Origin: Incurvaria masculella
Taxonomy: Eukaryota; Arthropoda; Insecta; Lepidoptera; Incurvariidae
NCBI GenBank assembly: GCA_946894095.1
Contig: OX335660.1
Coordinates: forward strand, 1,989,001 to 2,053,000
DNA: 64,000 nucleotides
Direction of reading: 5' to 3'
How positions within the stretch are numbered: position 1 is the first letter of the stretch; the number at the start of each line of letters is the position of its first letter. This document shows, one piece after another, positions 54,074-64,000 of the stretch. The notes under the pieces were generated by a model that was not told where the DNA came from, ran no database searches, and was given only the letters and a program-made list of their open reading frames with translations. A program made the position numbers and the translations under genes.

Positions 54074-57000
54074 CTAAACGTACTTATGACTAATCAATCT
54101 CAAAACCGTAGCGCAAAAATACCAGTTAAGTATTTTTGCACGTACAGGTCTAGGCAATATAGTAAGTGGGGTGGTACACTGTGCCGCAGTCGATTGTTCT
54201 GGTAATTCTGTGGATGATGAGATTGTTAATGGTCGCGGGCTGAGGGTGGGACTTCGGACAACCGCAGGTAACGTTCTGGTAGGAGATGTTTCCCCCATTG
54301 TTTCCCTAGGTGGTGGAGACATGGCATCCGGAACCATATCCGGTATTGCAACATTAGAAAATCGCGGCCTACGTATGATTTGATCTATATGTTTATTCGC
54401 GATTTGACCGTTCCCTTGCCTCACTGCATAATTCCGTGACCCTAGCTTGTCTATGACCTCTCCAGTTGCCCATTTATCGCCCTTGCGATACTGGCGAGCC
54501 CAAACCTCCTCACCTATTTGTACCTGTCTATGGGTGCCGCCGGCGGCCTCCACTTGCCGCGCTTACATGTCTCTTACTCGAGCACCACGGTCCGGCAGCA
54601 ACAGATCGAGTCGTGTGCGGAGCGTGCGTCTCTGTAGTAGCATGGAGGGTGATGCTCCCGTTGTGCTGTGCTCCGAGTTCCTGTACGCCAGCAAATAACT
54701 TTGTAATGCAACCTCTATATCCACCCCTTCTCGATCTGCCTTCTTAATGGCCCGTTTACATAGTTTGACTGCATTTTCAGCAGCTCCATTCGATGATTGG
54801 TGATACGCTGCACACAATGTATGTTTTATTCCATTTAGTTTTAAGAAATTTTTAAATTCTGTGCTATCGAACGGGGGTCCATTATCTGAGGCGATCTCTG
54901 CACATATACCAAAACGAGCAAACATTTCTCGGAGTATCGCAATAACAGCCGGCGCTGTCGTCCGGCGCATGTGAAACGCTTCCATCCACTTGGTGGTGGC
55001 ATCTATTACAATCAAAAAGACCTGACCTTTATAAGGGCCCAAGAAATCCACGTGCAGTCGGGTCCACGGGTTAGGAGGGTAACTCCACGGCTGAGGCGGG
55101 GCGTGAGGTGGAGCGTCGGCTTCCGCGTTGCACGCCGCACACTCCCTGCATGTCCGCTCCACGTCCGCATCTATGCCGGGCCACCACACATAGCTGCGCG
55201 CGACCCCTTTTGTCTTCGCTATGCCCATATGTCCGCTGTGCAGCTCTTTCAAAATTTTTTCTCTATGAGATGGTGGTATCACCATTCGGTATCCCCACAT
55301 TATGCAGCCTGAGTCAAGATACAGTTCATGTCGACGAATGAAATAAGGCTTAAGATTATCATCACATGAATTAGGCCAACCTGAACGTAAACAACTTCTT
55401 ACTTTACATAGGTCAATGTCTTTCTCCGATGCCTTCCTTATGTCTTCGTGACCCACCGGTAATGCATTCTCAACAAAGTTTGCGTATGTCTCTTCTGTGC
55501 GCTGCGACTCGGCCTTTACTATTGCCGGCAGTCTCGACAAGGCATCAGCGCAATTTTTTTTTGTAGGTACATACTCAACCTGATAGTTGTATGCCGTCAA
55601 AATCACCGCCCATCTCTGCAATCGGCTCGCTGCCATGATAGGTATACCAGCTTTATCCCCAAAAATTGATACAAGTGCCTTATGGTCGGTCCTCAGAACA
55701 AACTTCCTTCCATATAGATACTGATGGAATTTTCTTACCGCAAAAATGATCGCTAGTGCTTCTTTATCGATCTGGGAATATGCCTTCTCTGCGGAGTTGA
55801 GAGTGCGAGACGAGTACGCCACCGGGCGTTCACCCTCGGGTGTCATGACGGCGATCACGGCGCCCACTCCTACGCTTGAGGCATCCGTGGTTAAGATCAG
55901 GTCCTGCTCCACAGAGTAGTGTGCCAATACTGTGCTGGAACCCATCAGATTTTTTATGTTTTCAAAAGCATTTTGACATTCCTCTGTCCAGATGTATAAA
56001 ACCTCTTTTTTTAGCAAATTGTATAATGGACATAAAATTGTACTAATGTTGGGAATGAACTTAGAATAGTACATTATAAGGCCTAGAAATGCTCTCAATT
56101 CAGACACGTTTTGAGGTGCCGGAGTTTTCTTAATGCAGGACACCTTGTCGGGACATGTGTGTATGCCCTGGGCGCTAACGACGTAACCCAAATAAGTAAC
56201 AGAGTCTGAAAAAAATTGTACATTTACTTTGATGCACCTTGAGTCCGTTCCTTGACAACCTCAAAAATACTTTCTCTAACGTTTGTATGTGATCGGCATC
56301 ATTCTTCCCAGTAATTATGATATCGTCCAGAAATATACCAACGTTTGGCAGGTCCCCAAAAATTTTCTCTAACTGCCTTTGAAAAATACCAGGACTTGAG
56401 GAAAGACCATAGACAAGTCTGTTGTACTGGAATAACCCTTTATGTGTGTTTATAACTGTATATTTCTTCGAAACATCATCTAACTCAAATTGGGCGTATG
56501 CTTGCGAGAGATCTATTTTTGAAAAATTTTTTCCTCCTTCTAGTTTGGTCAGCACGTCTTCTACTCGTGGTACAGGGAAACTGTCAACTTCTAATACCTT
56601 GTTTAAAGTTATTTTATAGTCCGCGCATATGCGGATGCCACCGTCTTTCTTCATGACCGGCACAATTGGTGTAGCCCAGTCAGAGGTCTCCACCGGGGTC
56701 AACACCCCGTCCTTGACGAGCGTGTCGAGCTGAACTTCTACCTTATTCCGTAAAGCGTACGGCAAGGTCCTCGCCCTCATGAATACTGGTCGCGCTCCCT
56801 CCCGCACGTGCAAACCGACCGTGCCACCAATGTACCGCCCCAGCTCACCAACAAAAACTTCAGCGTATCTGGAACTGAATACCTTTAAATTAAAATCGAC
56901 ATCCTGCTTAGCTTCCACACTGTGGTATTCAACCACTGGTATTTTTATTTTTAAAAGGCTAATCCAGTGACGCCCTAAAAGAGAAGTTTTCCCTGCTTGC

Positions 57001-57095
57001 ACCACATATAAATCAAGCTTTTCCTTAATATTTTTGTACTGTACCATGGGTTTAATCTTTCCTAAAGGTTTAACCTCAGAGGAAACATAAACCAT
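54074..57095 (-). pseudogene. gypsy pol: protease end, reverse transcriptase, RNase H, integrase
   Basis: The first frame (57095-56175) carries the end of the protease region and RT: VFMRARTLPYALRNKVEVQL, DWATPIVPVMKKDGGIRICA, FSKIDLSQAYAQFELDD, VGIFLDDIIITG (catalytic DD box). At about 56210 a change in a T run shifts the frame. The second frame (56191-54563) has RNase H (TTDASSVGVGAV, DKEALAI, LRTDHKAL), the integrase zinc finger (HSGHMGIAKTKGVA...CREC) and the DDE core (LHVDFLGPYKG, ASDNGPPFDS, NAVKLCKRAI). An in-frame stop at 54563-54565 separates the C-terminal GPY-like part (VQIGEEVWARQYRKGDKWAT), which runs to 54074. These enzymes copy RNA to DNA and integrate it. Two lesions plus the upstream insertion inactivate it. 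Confidence 0.92.
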
Positions 57096-57243
57096 AGAGC
57101 GAGCGAACTCGGGTGGGAACAGTAGACACGAGTGAGAACATCATATCGGTGCGTTCGATTTGGCAAGCAGTCGCGATCGAGTCCGAGCGACGAGCGCCTG
57201 TCAAGGATTGCGGAGTATTTTTTCACTGTTTTAAGTAATAACC

Positions 57244-60200
57244 ATGGTGAAATGTGTAGTTAAAGTATGCAAAAAAGACACTCGGAAACACACCAAACTG
57301 AAATCTAACATTACGTTTCACCGGTAAGTAAAATTTCAATACTTAAATGCAAAACTAAAACTAGTCGAAGCGGGGGTGAAGAAGGCGTGAGAGGCGAGGT
57401 TGCGAGCCCCGCCTCGCTTAACCGCCGCTACCCCGCCGCTACCCTGCAAACGGAGAGAGTCGAATAGGGATGTGCGTGGGTCGATATCTTCGCCTTGGTT
57501 GGATGAAGTGTAAATATTGGGAATCATTGCATTTATGAATATCGTGACTTTGTGTTCATTATTTCAAACGCATCAAATTTTATCACAGATTTTTTGGGTA
57601 TCTGAATTTTATAAAATAATAGATAACTATCCGCGGTACCCGGTTTTGCTCGAGTCAATATCGATTTGGACATTTACCCGAGCGGAGCCTTTTATTCAGA
57701 GCCAGAATTTCACTTGAGTATATGTAGATATGTCTTATGGATCATTATCAATATACACATTATGTCATTATATCATTATGTAATCCTATCATTATGCATA
57801 AATATTTATACCAAATTTTCGTTCCGTTAGTTTGTTTGGTTATGCGTGATTTTGATTGGATGTATGGGAACTCAAAAACATGACGATACTTAATTGTGGC
57901 GACCATTTTATTTTTGTTTTTGTGACTTTGGATATCAAAACCAGTGACATAATTAAATTAGTACGGTATGTTTCTTCTTTGACTCAGTGAATACCTTAAT
58001 TTTCAGGTTTCCAAAATCACCAGATTTGATGAAAAAATGGGTCGACGCCATAAGGAGGCCCGATTGGGAGCCCAACATTTGGAGCAAAGTGTGTTCAACG
58101 CATTTCTCGGATACGTCAATGTACGAAACCAAAAGTGGACTCCGTAAGCTAGTGCAAGATGCTGTACCTACGCTTTTTCTTCGACAATCTCCATCACCTG
58201 ACCATCAATCGGAGCTGACATCGTCTTCAAATCCATTACAATCAGTATCTGGCAGAATGTCTGTCGTTAATTCTGAAATACCCGATACTCCAAGGAAAAG
58301 AAAGCTGAAGAAAGAAATAATTCGGTTGGAGGATATAGCAAAACGACGCCGCTTAAGATGCAAAACACTGTATGCAGCTCGTACACGCTTAAAGAAAAAA
58401 GTGGACAGCCTTTCTCTAATGCTGAAGGAGCTAAATGATAAAAGATTTATCACTCAAGAACATCACGACATTCTCGAAGTTTGTGAGGTATCTGTAAAAG
58501 ATCTTTACAAGCGAATGCTAAATAAAGAAAAACGATATACACCTGCGTTGCGCTCCTTCGCACTTACGCTTCACTTTTATTCACCGAAGGCCTACTCCTA
58601 CTTAAGAAGCACATTTAATACATGTTTGCCACACCCGAGCACAATAAGAAAATGGTATAAATCCATTGATGCAGCTCCAGGATTTACTACCGAAGCATTT
58701 AAGGTATTACGATTAAAAGCAAAAGAGTCCGAGAAAAAAATAATTTGCAACTTGGTAACAGACGAGATGTCCATTCGACTTTTAAATGAGTGCAACGAGG
58801 ACATGGTACAAGGTTTTGTCGATTTCGGAGGCGAATTAAATGAACCAGGGGACTTGTCATTGCCTTGCACACAAGCTCTAGTATTCCTCCTGGTGGCCAT
58901 GAATGAATCATGGAAACTACCGGTAGGTTATTTTCTTGTTAATGGCGTAACAGGAGAGCAAAAAGCCAATCTTGTGAAAATGTGTCTCACTCATTGTCAT
59001 GATGCTGGCGTAGAAGTAGTGTCAATGACGTTCGATGGTTGTCCAGCTAATATCGCTATGGCCAAACAACTAGGCTGCTCGTTTGACTACCAAGGTAATC
59101 TACAAACATCGTTCCCGCACCCTGAAACCAGCAAACCTGTTTCAGTATTTTTAGACCCATGCCATATGATCAAGCTTGTGAGAAATACATTGGAAAACAA
59201 GAAGATTCTTCAAGATGAAAATGGAGGTAAAATCAAATGGCAGTATTTCATTGACCTCAACACCCTACAACAAAATGAAATGTTTCATTTAGCGAACAAA
59301 TTGACTTCGCGACACATTGCGTTCAGTAATCAAAAGATGAAGGTGAAGCTTGCTGTGCAATTATTGAGTAGAAGTGTAGCAAAAGCAATTGAATATTGCG
59401 ATAAGGAATTGCACATATTGAATTTCTTCAACTCTGATGCTACAGTATTCTTCACATATTTGATAAATGATCTCTTCGACCTATTAAATTCGCGAAAATT
59501 TCCTGGAATTGACTACAAAGCACCTATCAATGAAAAAAACGAAGCTAAATATTTAGCTTTCATGGAAAAGACACAAGCCTACTTGAAGAAACTAGTTGTG
59601 TTTGGAGATAAACAACCTTTGATGTGCACAAGAAATAGAATAGGATTTCTGGGGTTATACGTGTGCATAAATAGCATGAAAGAATTATATCAGAGGTTGG
59701 TGAAGGTAGAGAAAGTTATGACGTTTATACCTATGTACAAAATAAGCCAGGACCATCTGGAGATTCTTTTCTCAGTGATAAGGTCTCATGGAGGATTCAA
59801 CAATAATCCATCTGCGCTACAGTTTAAAGCAATCTACAGAAAGCTTTTGGTTCATATGGAATTAAAAGAAAGCTTCCGAGGTAACTGTGTCCCTCTTGAG
59901 CATATAACTTTGTTGACGTGTTCTTCTTCAGCCGATCACATAAATTTGACAACTAAAGGATACAGATCCAAATTAGAAAATGTGATGGTGGACGAACAAT
60001 TCATGGCTGACTTAGAAGAAGAAGATTCAAGTTTACCCAAAGTTCTGTTGTCAGAACTATCACAACACATTGTATCATACATTGCGGGATATGTTGTCAG
60101 ATACCTATTCAAAAAAATTCATTGCCCTCAATGTTTTATGGCTTTGGTTTCTAATAAACCCGCCAATCATCACGCGTTCATTGCGTTTAAGGATAGAGGT

Positions 60201-60551
60201 GGCCTCGTGTATCCATCAGAGGATGTCTTTGCGATTTGTAATGCCACAGAAACAATAGTAAAGACAGCTTTATGTTGTTTGGACGGGAATTATGACAAAA
60301 AAGAAGCCGACCTTAACACTAAAAGTATGGTTATTAAGACCTTGAAATTATTTATTGGAAAAGATATTTTCAGCGTTCTCCATAGTCATCTGTTTGAACA
60401 AGAGCCTTGCAGCAATCATCTAGTGCATCTCCTAAGTGCGGTCATCCAAAAATATGTTGACATAAGGGTAAAGTATTTAGTTCGTCGCTCCAATGTAAAG
60501 GAAACAAAAAGGCAGGTCTACAACAAGCTAACCCATTTTAAAGGACAATAG
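57244..60551 (+). CDS. THAP-domain P-element-type transposase (THAP9-like), intact, 874 aa
   Basis: Exon 1 (57244-57323, ACCATGG start) encodes MVKCVVKVCKKDTRKHTKLK and ends CG|GTAAGT. Exon 2 begins at 58007 after TTTTCAG and restores the codon. Together they form a THAP zinc finger (C-x4-C, then KVCSTHF and DAVPTLF at residues 1 to about 95). A basic coiled-coil region follows (RKRKLKKEIIRLEDIAKRRR). The RNase-H-like catalytic part contains VTDEMSIRL (Asp near 279), TFDGCPANI (near 370), FLDPCHMIKLVRN (near 410) and QDHLEILFSVIRSHGGFNNN (near 609). 848 codons of exon 2 are open. Length is close to THAP9 (about 900). The intron is 683 bp with no other gene. It should cut and insert its own element. 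Confidence 0.93.
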
Positions 60552-61041
60552 AAAGTTAATTAAAAAAAAACTATGAAATCTGTGTTTTATTCTTAGCATT
60601 TTAAATGTAGTATGAGGTATTAATGGAATTTAAATAAATAACGTACGTATCTTACACTACTTAATAGCAGACTAGAGTAATTCAAACAAAAAAGAAACTA
60701 AAAAAATAATAAAGTATTGAATGTTTTTACATGAATTAAAGGTCTCATTCTCATATTGACATTTACCTTGGCGTAAAAGAGGTTTATAAACTCATTCATT
60801 TTCCAATGTAAAGACATGAATATTCTTGACCTTACCTCCCTACGCATATACGTACTTATTATTCTACCATAATTAATTCGACTCACTCTTCAAACCAAGC
60901 GGTTGCTAATAGCTTTAATTCTGCTTATCGATAAATGTGCAAGAGCTCCGCTTTTGGACATCCTTATTTGCGATACATACGTAATGTAGGTAGCTATAGC
61001 ACATCTGTCTACGATCGTCAAGCAGGCGGCGGGGTGATAGG
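60552..61041. other. 3' region of the P-type element
   Basis: Non-coding. A short A9 run lies 20 bases past the stop, with ATAAATAA further on. AT-rich until the right TIR. Confidence 0.6.
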
Positions 61042-61054
61042 CTCGCTCTATGGT

Positions 61055-62239
61055 TTATGTTTCCTCTGAGGGTTTAACCCTCTCTCCTGTATAGTAGCGC
61101 AGTACTACATCACTAGGTTCGAGACCGAACTTGTTGAACATTCTTTTGTAACACTCATGGCTAATGCACGTTATCGCCGACCCTGTGTCCACTTCAAATG
61201 ACAAACTCTGATTGTCAACGAGTAACGCTAGCCGGATAGGCTTACACTGACTCAAATCTACATTTAATAGCGGCAGCTCGTTTACCTCGCCGCTACTTCC
61301 CGAATCCGAGTAGTCTTGCTCCACGTAGTGATGTCTCGCCCCCGCCGCCGTGTCGCGCTCGCTTCTGAGCCGCGGACACATCCTTCTTAGGTGCCCCTCC
61401 ATATTGCACACCTTACAGCTGTACCTCTTGAAGGTGCACTGCTCTGTGTTGTGCTTTGTCGCCCCGCACACAGAACAACAAGACCGCGCCATCTCCGCCG
61501 CCGACGATGTCATTCGATTGTCACTTTGACAGCTCGATCTCGCCGCGTCACGTTGTCCAACCGGTTTAAACGCCGTGTGCGTTCCAAAACCCTTCGCGTT
61601 CCCGCCACGACGACCACTCGTTGAACGATTTTTATTTCCGTTTGAACGGTAGGCATTCGATATGAGTGCGTGACACCCAACTGTTTCTCCTCGCATATTG
61701 CCGTTGCTTTTTGAGTCCCGGGCTTCCACTGTCGCCGAATCCTTCTCCGCCGTCTCTAATGTCGTCGCTAACTTGTGGGCTTGCACAAATGAAAGTTTAT
61801 CTTCCGCAAAAAGCCGCTGACGAATGTAGTCGCTTCTAATGCCGCAAACAAATTGATCCCGCAGGCTGTCATCCAACCAATCCTTGAAATCACAATATCT
61901 CGACATCTTTTTAAGCGCTGCCACGAAAGCCGCCATGTCTTCTCCTTGCTCCTGCTTCCGTTGTCTAAACTTGTACCGCTCCGCTAACATCGAGGGCCGC
62001 GGTTGTAGGTGGTCGGCCATGATCTTGACGAGTGCATTATACTGCTTACTCGCCGGTTTACTCGGCGTGCACAAGTTTACCAAAAGTTCGTAAGCCTCAC
62101 CTCCGATGAGTGTTATCAGTGTAGGCACTTTCAATTCTTCTTTCACTGCATTCACTAGTAGGTATTGTTCTAACCTTTCCGTGTAGAAAGTCCAATTATC
62201 CGTGTGGATGTCGAAAGGCCCGATCTTGCCGACCGACAT
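61055..62239 (-). pseudogene. gypsy gag plus protease start, truncated by the P-type insertion
   Basis: Starts MSVGKIGPFDIHTDNWTFYT, the usual gag opening of this insect gypsy group. It continues with the capsid part (YKFRQRKQEQGEDMAAFVAA, FVCGIRSDYIRQRLFAED), two CCHC-type knuckles (CSVCGATKHNTEQC and CKVCNMEGHLRRMC) and the protease active site (FEVDTGSAITCIS). The frame is open for 394 codons, and its last few codons and stop come from the inserted transposon's terminal repeat. The RT-containing frame on the far side of the insertion appears to be its natural continuation. Gag packages the element RNA; the protease processes the polyprotein. Confidence 0.92.
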
Positions 62240-62330
62240 GTTCTAGATGACCTCGGCACACTCTTAATAACACTCAATCAATAGCCGGATTGTACTAATC
62301 CGCGTGATTCGAACCAATATCTCGTCGCCA

Positions 62331-62441
62331 GAAAGGAATGAACTAGAAAAGCAGGTGTCTCGAAGCAGCGTTTATTGCGACTGTTTGACATATCAAAAAT
62401 ATAGAAAAGAATGGAACTAAAAACTACCCACATATATTACA
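62331..62441 (-). repeat. 5' LTR of the gypsy element, 111 bp
   Basis: Same sequence as the 3' LTR in every line compared. It is followed on - by TGGCGACGAGATATTGGTTC (from 62330), a tRNA-type primer-binding site. Confidence 0.92.
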
Positions 62442-62772
62442 TTAATAAGACTGTAAGTACCTACATATGTTTACTCCGTCGCGCGTCGGACAGGATCATA
62501 ACAGGATTATCGCGGGCGCGGGCGCGGGCGCGGTCACGAAATATCAAACACTTGAGTTTATATCCAAGTGTTCACGTACAAAACGCACGTGCGGTCTAAG
62601 TAGCGGGCAAGCTAGCGACCGACGCGCGCGGCCCGCTCGCGGCATTATCAAACGACTGAGACGTTTGTGTGTGTTCACGTCGAACTAGCGGCGGAGCGCG
62701 CGATTCACTCGCGACGTCAGGTAAGTTCAACCAGTTTGAACTTGTCGCTAGAAACGATAGCACGTTTCTTTC

Positions 62773-64000
62773 ATGTCGTTCAATACAGAAGAGTTTATTA
62801 GTGCTGTTCAGGCTAGAACTCCTATTTGGCAAAGTAAACACAGTCATCATATGAACAGAAATGTTCTTAATAAACTATGGAAGGAAATTGCTGGATTGTT
62901 TCCTGATATGGAGGGTGAGTCATTTTACTCACTATACATATTATTATGCTGGAAATATGATATATTTGTAGGTATTTTAAACTTTTTATTTCCTGAAGAC
63001 TACAAAAGATACATAATACAAAGGCGACTACGTGTATATTAAACGATTGTTTTCCCAAAAATATTTCGTGAATAAATTCCGAACTTGTTTAGCCCGATTT
63101 GATGGATTGTTGTTTCTTCCAGTTCTAGTTTGTCGCCTTTGGTGTCGAGTTGGAATTGTGAACTCATTATCACAATCGTAACCATCTGTATCAATAACAA
63201 TATTATGCAATAAGCAAGCAGTTTTTATAATCAGGCGTGCATGTTTAACATCAGTTTCAATAGGTTTTAACAAAACTCGCCATTTATTGCATAAAATTCC
63301 AAATGCACACTCCACGGTTTTTCTCGCTCTTGACAATCTATTGTTAAAATTTTCTCTCTCTTGATTCAATGTTCTTTGTGGGTATGGACGCATTATATAT
63401 TCTTTAAGAGGATAAGCTTCATCGGCTAATATAACATATGGAGCTGTAATATTAGAATTAGGTAATGTTCTTGGTTCCGGAATATTAAATGCACCTCTTT
63501 CGAGTAACCGGTTCAGGGACGAGGCATTAAATGTACCGCCGTCGCTTTGCTTTCCTCTATCTCCCACTTCAATAGTTAAAAATCTTTTCCTCGCATCAGC
63601 CACAGCTTGCAAAACAATAGAGAAATAATGCTTGTAGTTAAAAAATGCCGATCCTGATTTTTTAGGTCGTTTAACCCTACAAAGTTTACCGTCCAAACTG
63701 CCAATGCAGTTAGGAAAGTGCCACATCTCCCTAAAATCTGAAGCAATATTCATAAGCTGGTCTTCAGATGGCTGTGGCATGTGGACATTCAAATTGTTTT
63801 TCCAAATAGCTTCACAGGTACTATAAACGATCTCAGACACAGTACTAACACCCATACGAAAGCTATATGCCAAAGATCGAAATGCCAATCCAGTGGAGAG
63901 ATATCTGAAACATAATAAAAAATGTAATTATAATGTAAAACTTAAATATATTTACACTAATCATCAACACTAAACAATATTTCTGATTTTACAGAAAAGG
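62773..64000 (+). CDS. Harbinger H4 MADF protein, exon 1 and start of exon 2 (partial)
   Basis: Exon 1 (62773-62914) starts MSFNTEEFISAVQARTPIWQ and continues HHMNRNVLNKLWKEIAGLFP: the first half of a MADF domain with the conserved pattern of a residue-rich start, IW, and a Leu/Trp-containing helix. It ends at a GGTGAGT donor. The acceptor TTTTACAG at 63987-63994 would start exon 2 at 63995, six bases before the window ends. The intron between them contains the whole transposase catalytic exon on the other strand. Exon 2 identity is inference from the layout of H1-H3. Confidence 0.65.
63028..63904 (-). CDS. Harbinger H4 DDE transposase, catalytic exon (5' part outside window)
   Basis: The exon begins at 63904 after ATGTTTCAG and runs to a stop at 63028. 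It encodes YLSTGLAFRSLAYSFRMGVS (HTH), REMWHFPNCIGSLDGKLCRV with the first Asp, GDRGKQSDGGTF, VILADEAYPL and ARKTVECAFGILCNKWRVLL with the Glu, then a basic C-terminus. No stop or shift in 292 codons. Unlike H1-H3 the intron lies before the HTH, not between the HTH and the first Asp, so intron position is not fixed in the family even though the interlocked layout is. Confidence 0.88.
63905..63994. promoter_or_regulatory. bidirectional splice-acceptor spacer of H4
   Basis: 90 bases beginning CTGAAACATAATAAAAAATG and ending TTCTGATTTTACAG, an acceptor for the transposase exon on - and for the presumed MADF exon 2 on +. Confidence 0.65.

Larger units (their letters stand above)
57075..61071 (+). 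mobile_element. P/THAP9-type DNA transposon, 3,997 bp, complete
   Basis: The 30-bp terminal inverted repeats at 57075-57104 and 61042-61071 are perfect: the left starts CTCAGAGGAAACATAAACCA and ends TAGAGCGAGC. GGTTTAAC directly outside both ends (57067-57074 and 61072-61079) is an 8-bp target duplication. A TIR of about 31 bp and an 8-bp duplication are the P-superfamily hallmarks. It carries one intact two-exon transposase and is inserted in the protease region of the gypsy element. Left subterminal GCGAGCGAACTCGGGTGGGA is GC-rich. Confidence 0.96.
53871..62441 (-). mobile_element. Ty3/gypsy retrotransposon, minus strand, split by a P-type transposon
   Basis: Identical-looking 111-bp LTRs (53871-53981 and 62331-62441) are bounded by TTAAT at 53866-53870 and 62442-62446, a 5-bp target duplication. 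Read on -, the order is LTR, primer site, gag with two CCHC knuckles and a DTGS protease, RT, RNase H, integrase, polypurine tract, LTR. No env frame. The pol part has one frameshift, one stop and the 4-kb insertion, so this copy is inactive. Confidence 0.95.
62460..64000. mobile_element. Harbinger element H4, cut by the window edge
   Basis: A MADF exon on + and a catalytic transposase exon on - have the same convergent interlocked order as H1-H3. The left non-coding part (62470-62720) is GC-rich with GGGCGCGGGCGCGGGCGCGG, but the terminal repeat cannot be fixed because the right end is outside. It begins close to, but outside, the gypsy 5' LTR target duplication. Confidence 0.8.

Noticed and set aside
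62489..62545. GGGCGC repeat as a CRISPR-like or origin-like array
   Set aside because: Simple GC-rich tandem in the subterminal region of an insect transposon; no spacers, eukaryotic context.

Overview
The window is a piece of an insect nuclear genome, probably lepidopteran. It is AT-rich, has spliceosomal introns (GTAAGT donors, pyrimidine-tract/CAG acceptors), carries many ACCTACCTA-like words, and consists almost entirely of arthropod transposable elements (TEs). I see no bacterial operons, CRISPR arrays, tRNA or rRNA genes, and no confident host gene. The likeliest host sequences are a CpG-rich promoter-like block near 6.6-7.0 kb and a cysteine-rich terminal-exon candidate near 27.7-28.0 kb.

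Layout. 0-13 kb holds decayed elements: a mariner transposase, a short PIF/Harbinger element, an integrase fragment, a Jockey-like ORF1, a multi-exon HARBI1-like pseudogene, a MITE cluster, a non-LTR endonuclease and a BEL/Pao-type gag fragment. 13.8-16.7 kb is a nearly complete Harbinger element (H1). 19.8-26 kb is a MITE, a piggyBac relic broken by a Merlin relic, and a tandem duplication of a piggyBac-zinc-finger plus gypsy-gag chimera. 26.5-32.3 kb holds a second piggyBac split by an insertion, a mariner-like relic split by a 5'-truncated non-LTR element, and a fragment of an unnamed repeat protein. 32.3-41.5 kb is an LTR retrotransposon with apparently identical 1,337-bp LTRs, no coding interior, and a complete Harbinger (H2, target duplication ATT) inside it. 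42.1-46.8 kb is a decayed Harbinger (H3, target duplication ACT) carrying a Merlin transposase. 47.4-51.4 kb holds a BEN-like relic and a broken P-type transposase. 53.9-62.4 kb is a Ty3/gypsy element on the minus strand (111-bp LTRs, target duplication TTAAT), split by an apparently intact 4-kb P/THAP9-type transposon (30-bp TIRs, 8-bp target duplication). A fourth Harbinger (H4) runs off the right edge.

The most interesting pattern is shared by all four two-gene Harbingers. The MADF DNA-binding gene (+) and the DDE transposase gene (-) converge and interlock. The catalytic transposase exon lies antisense inside a MADF intron, and in H1-H3 the last MADF exon lies inside the transposase intron. 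The two genes meet at a small spacer (36, 83, 39 and 90 bp) that is a splice acceptor on both strands: it begins CTG and ends CAG. H1-H3 also each have their own dense subterminal motif (AAGCTAGT; GGATCG/CGCGATCC; ACTCGA-type), plausibly read by the diverged MADF proteins. H2 and the P-type element have intact transposase frames and clean target duplications, so both may be recently active.
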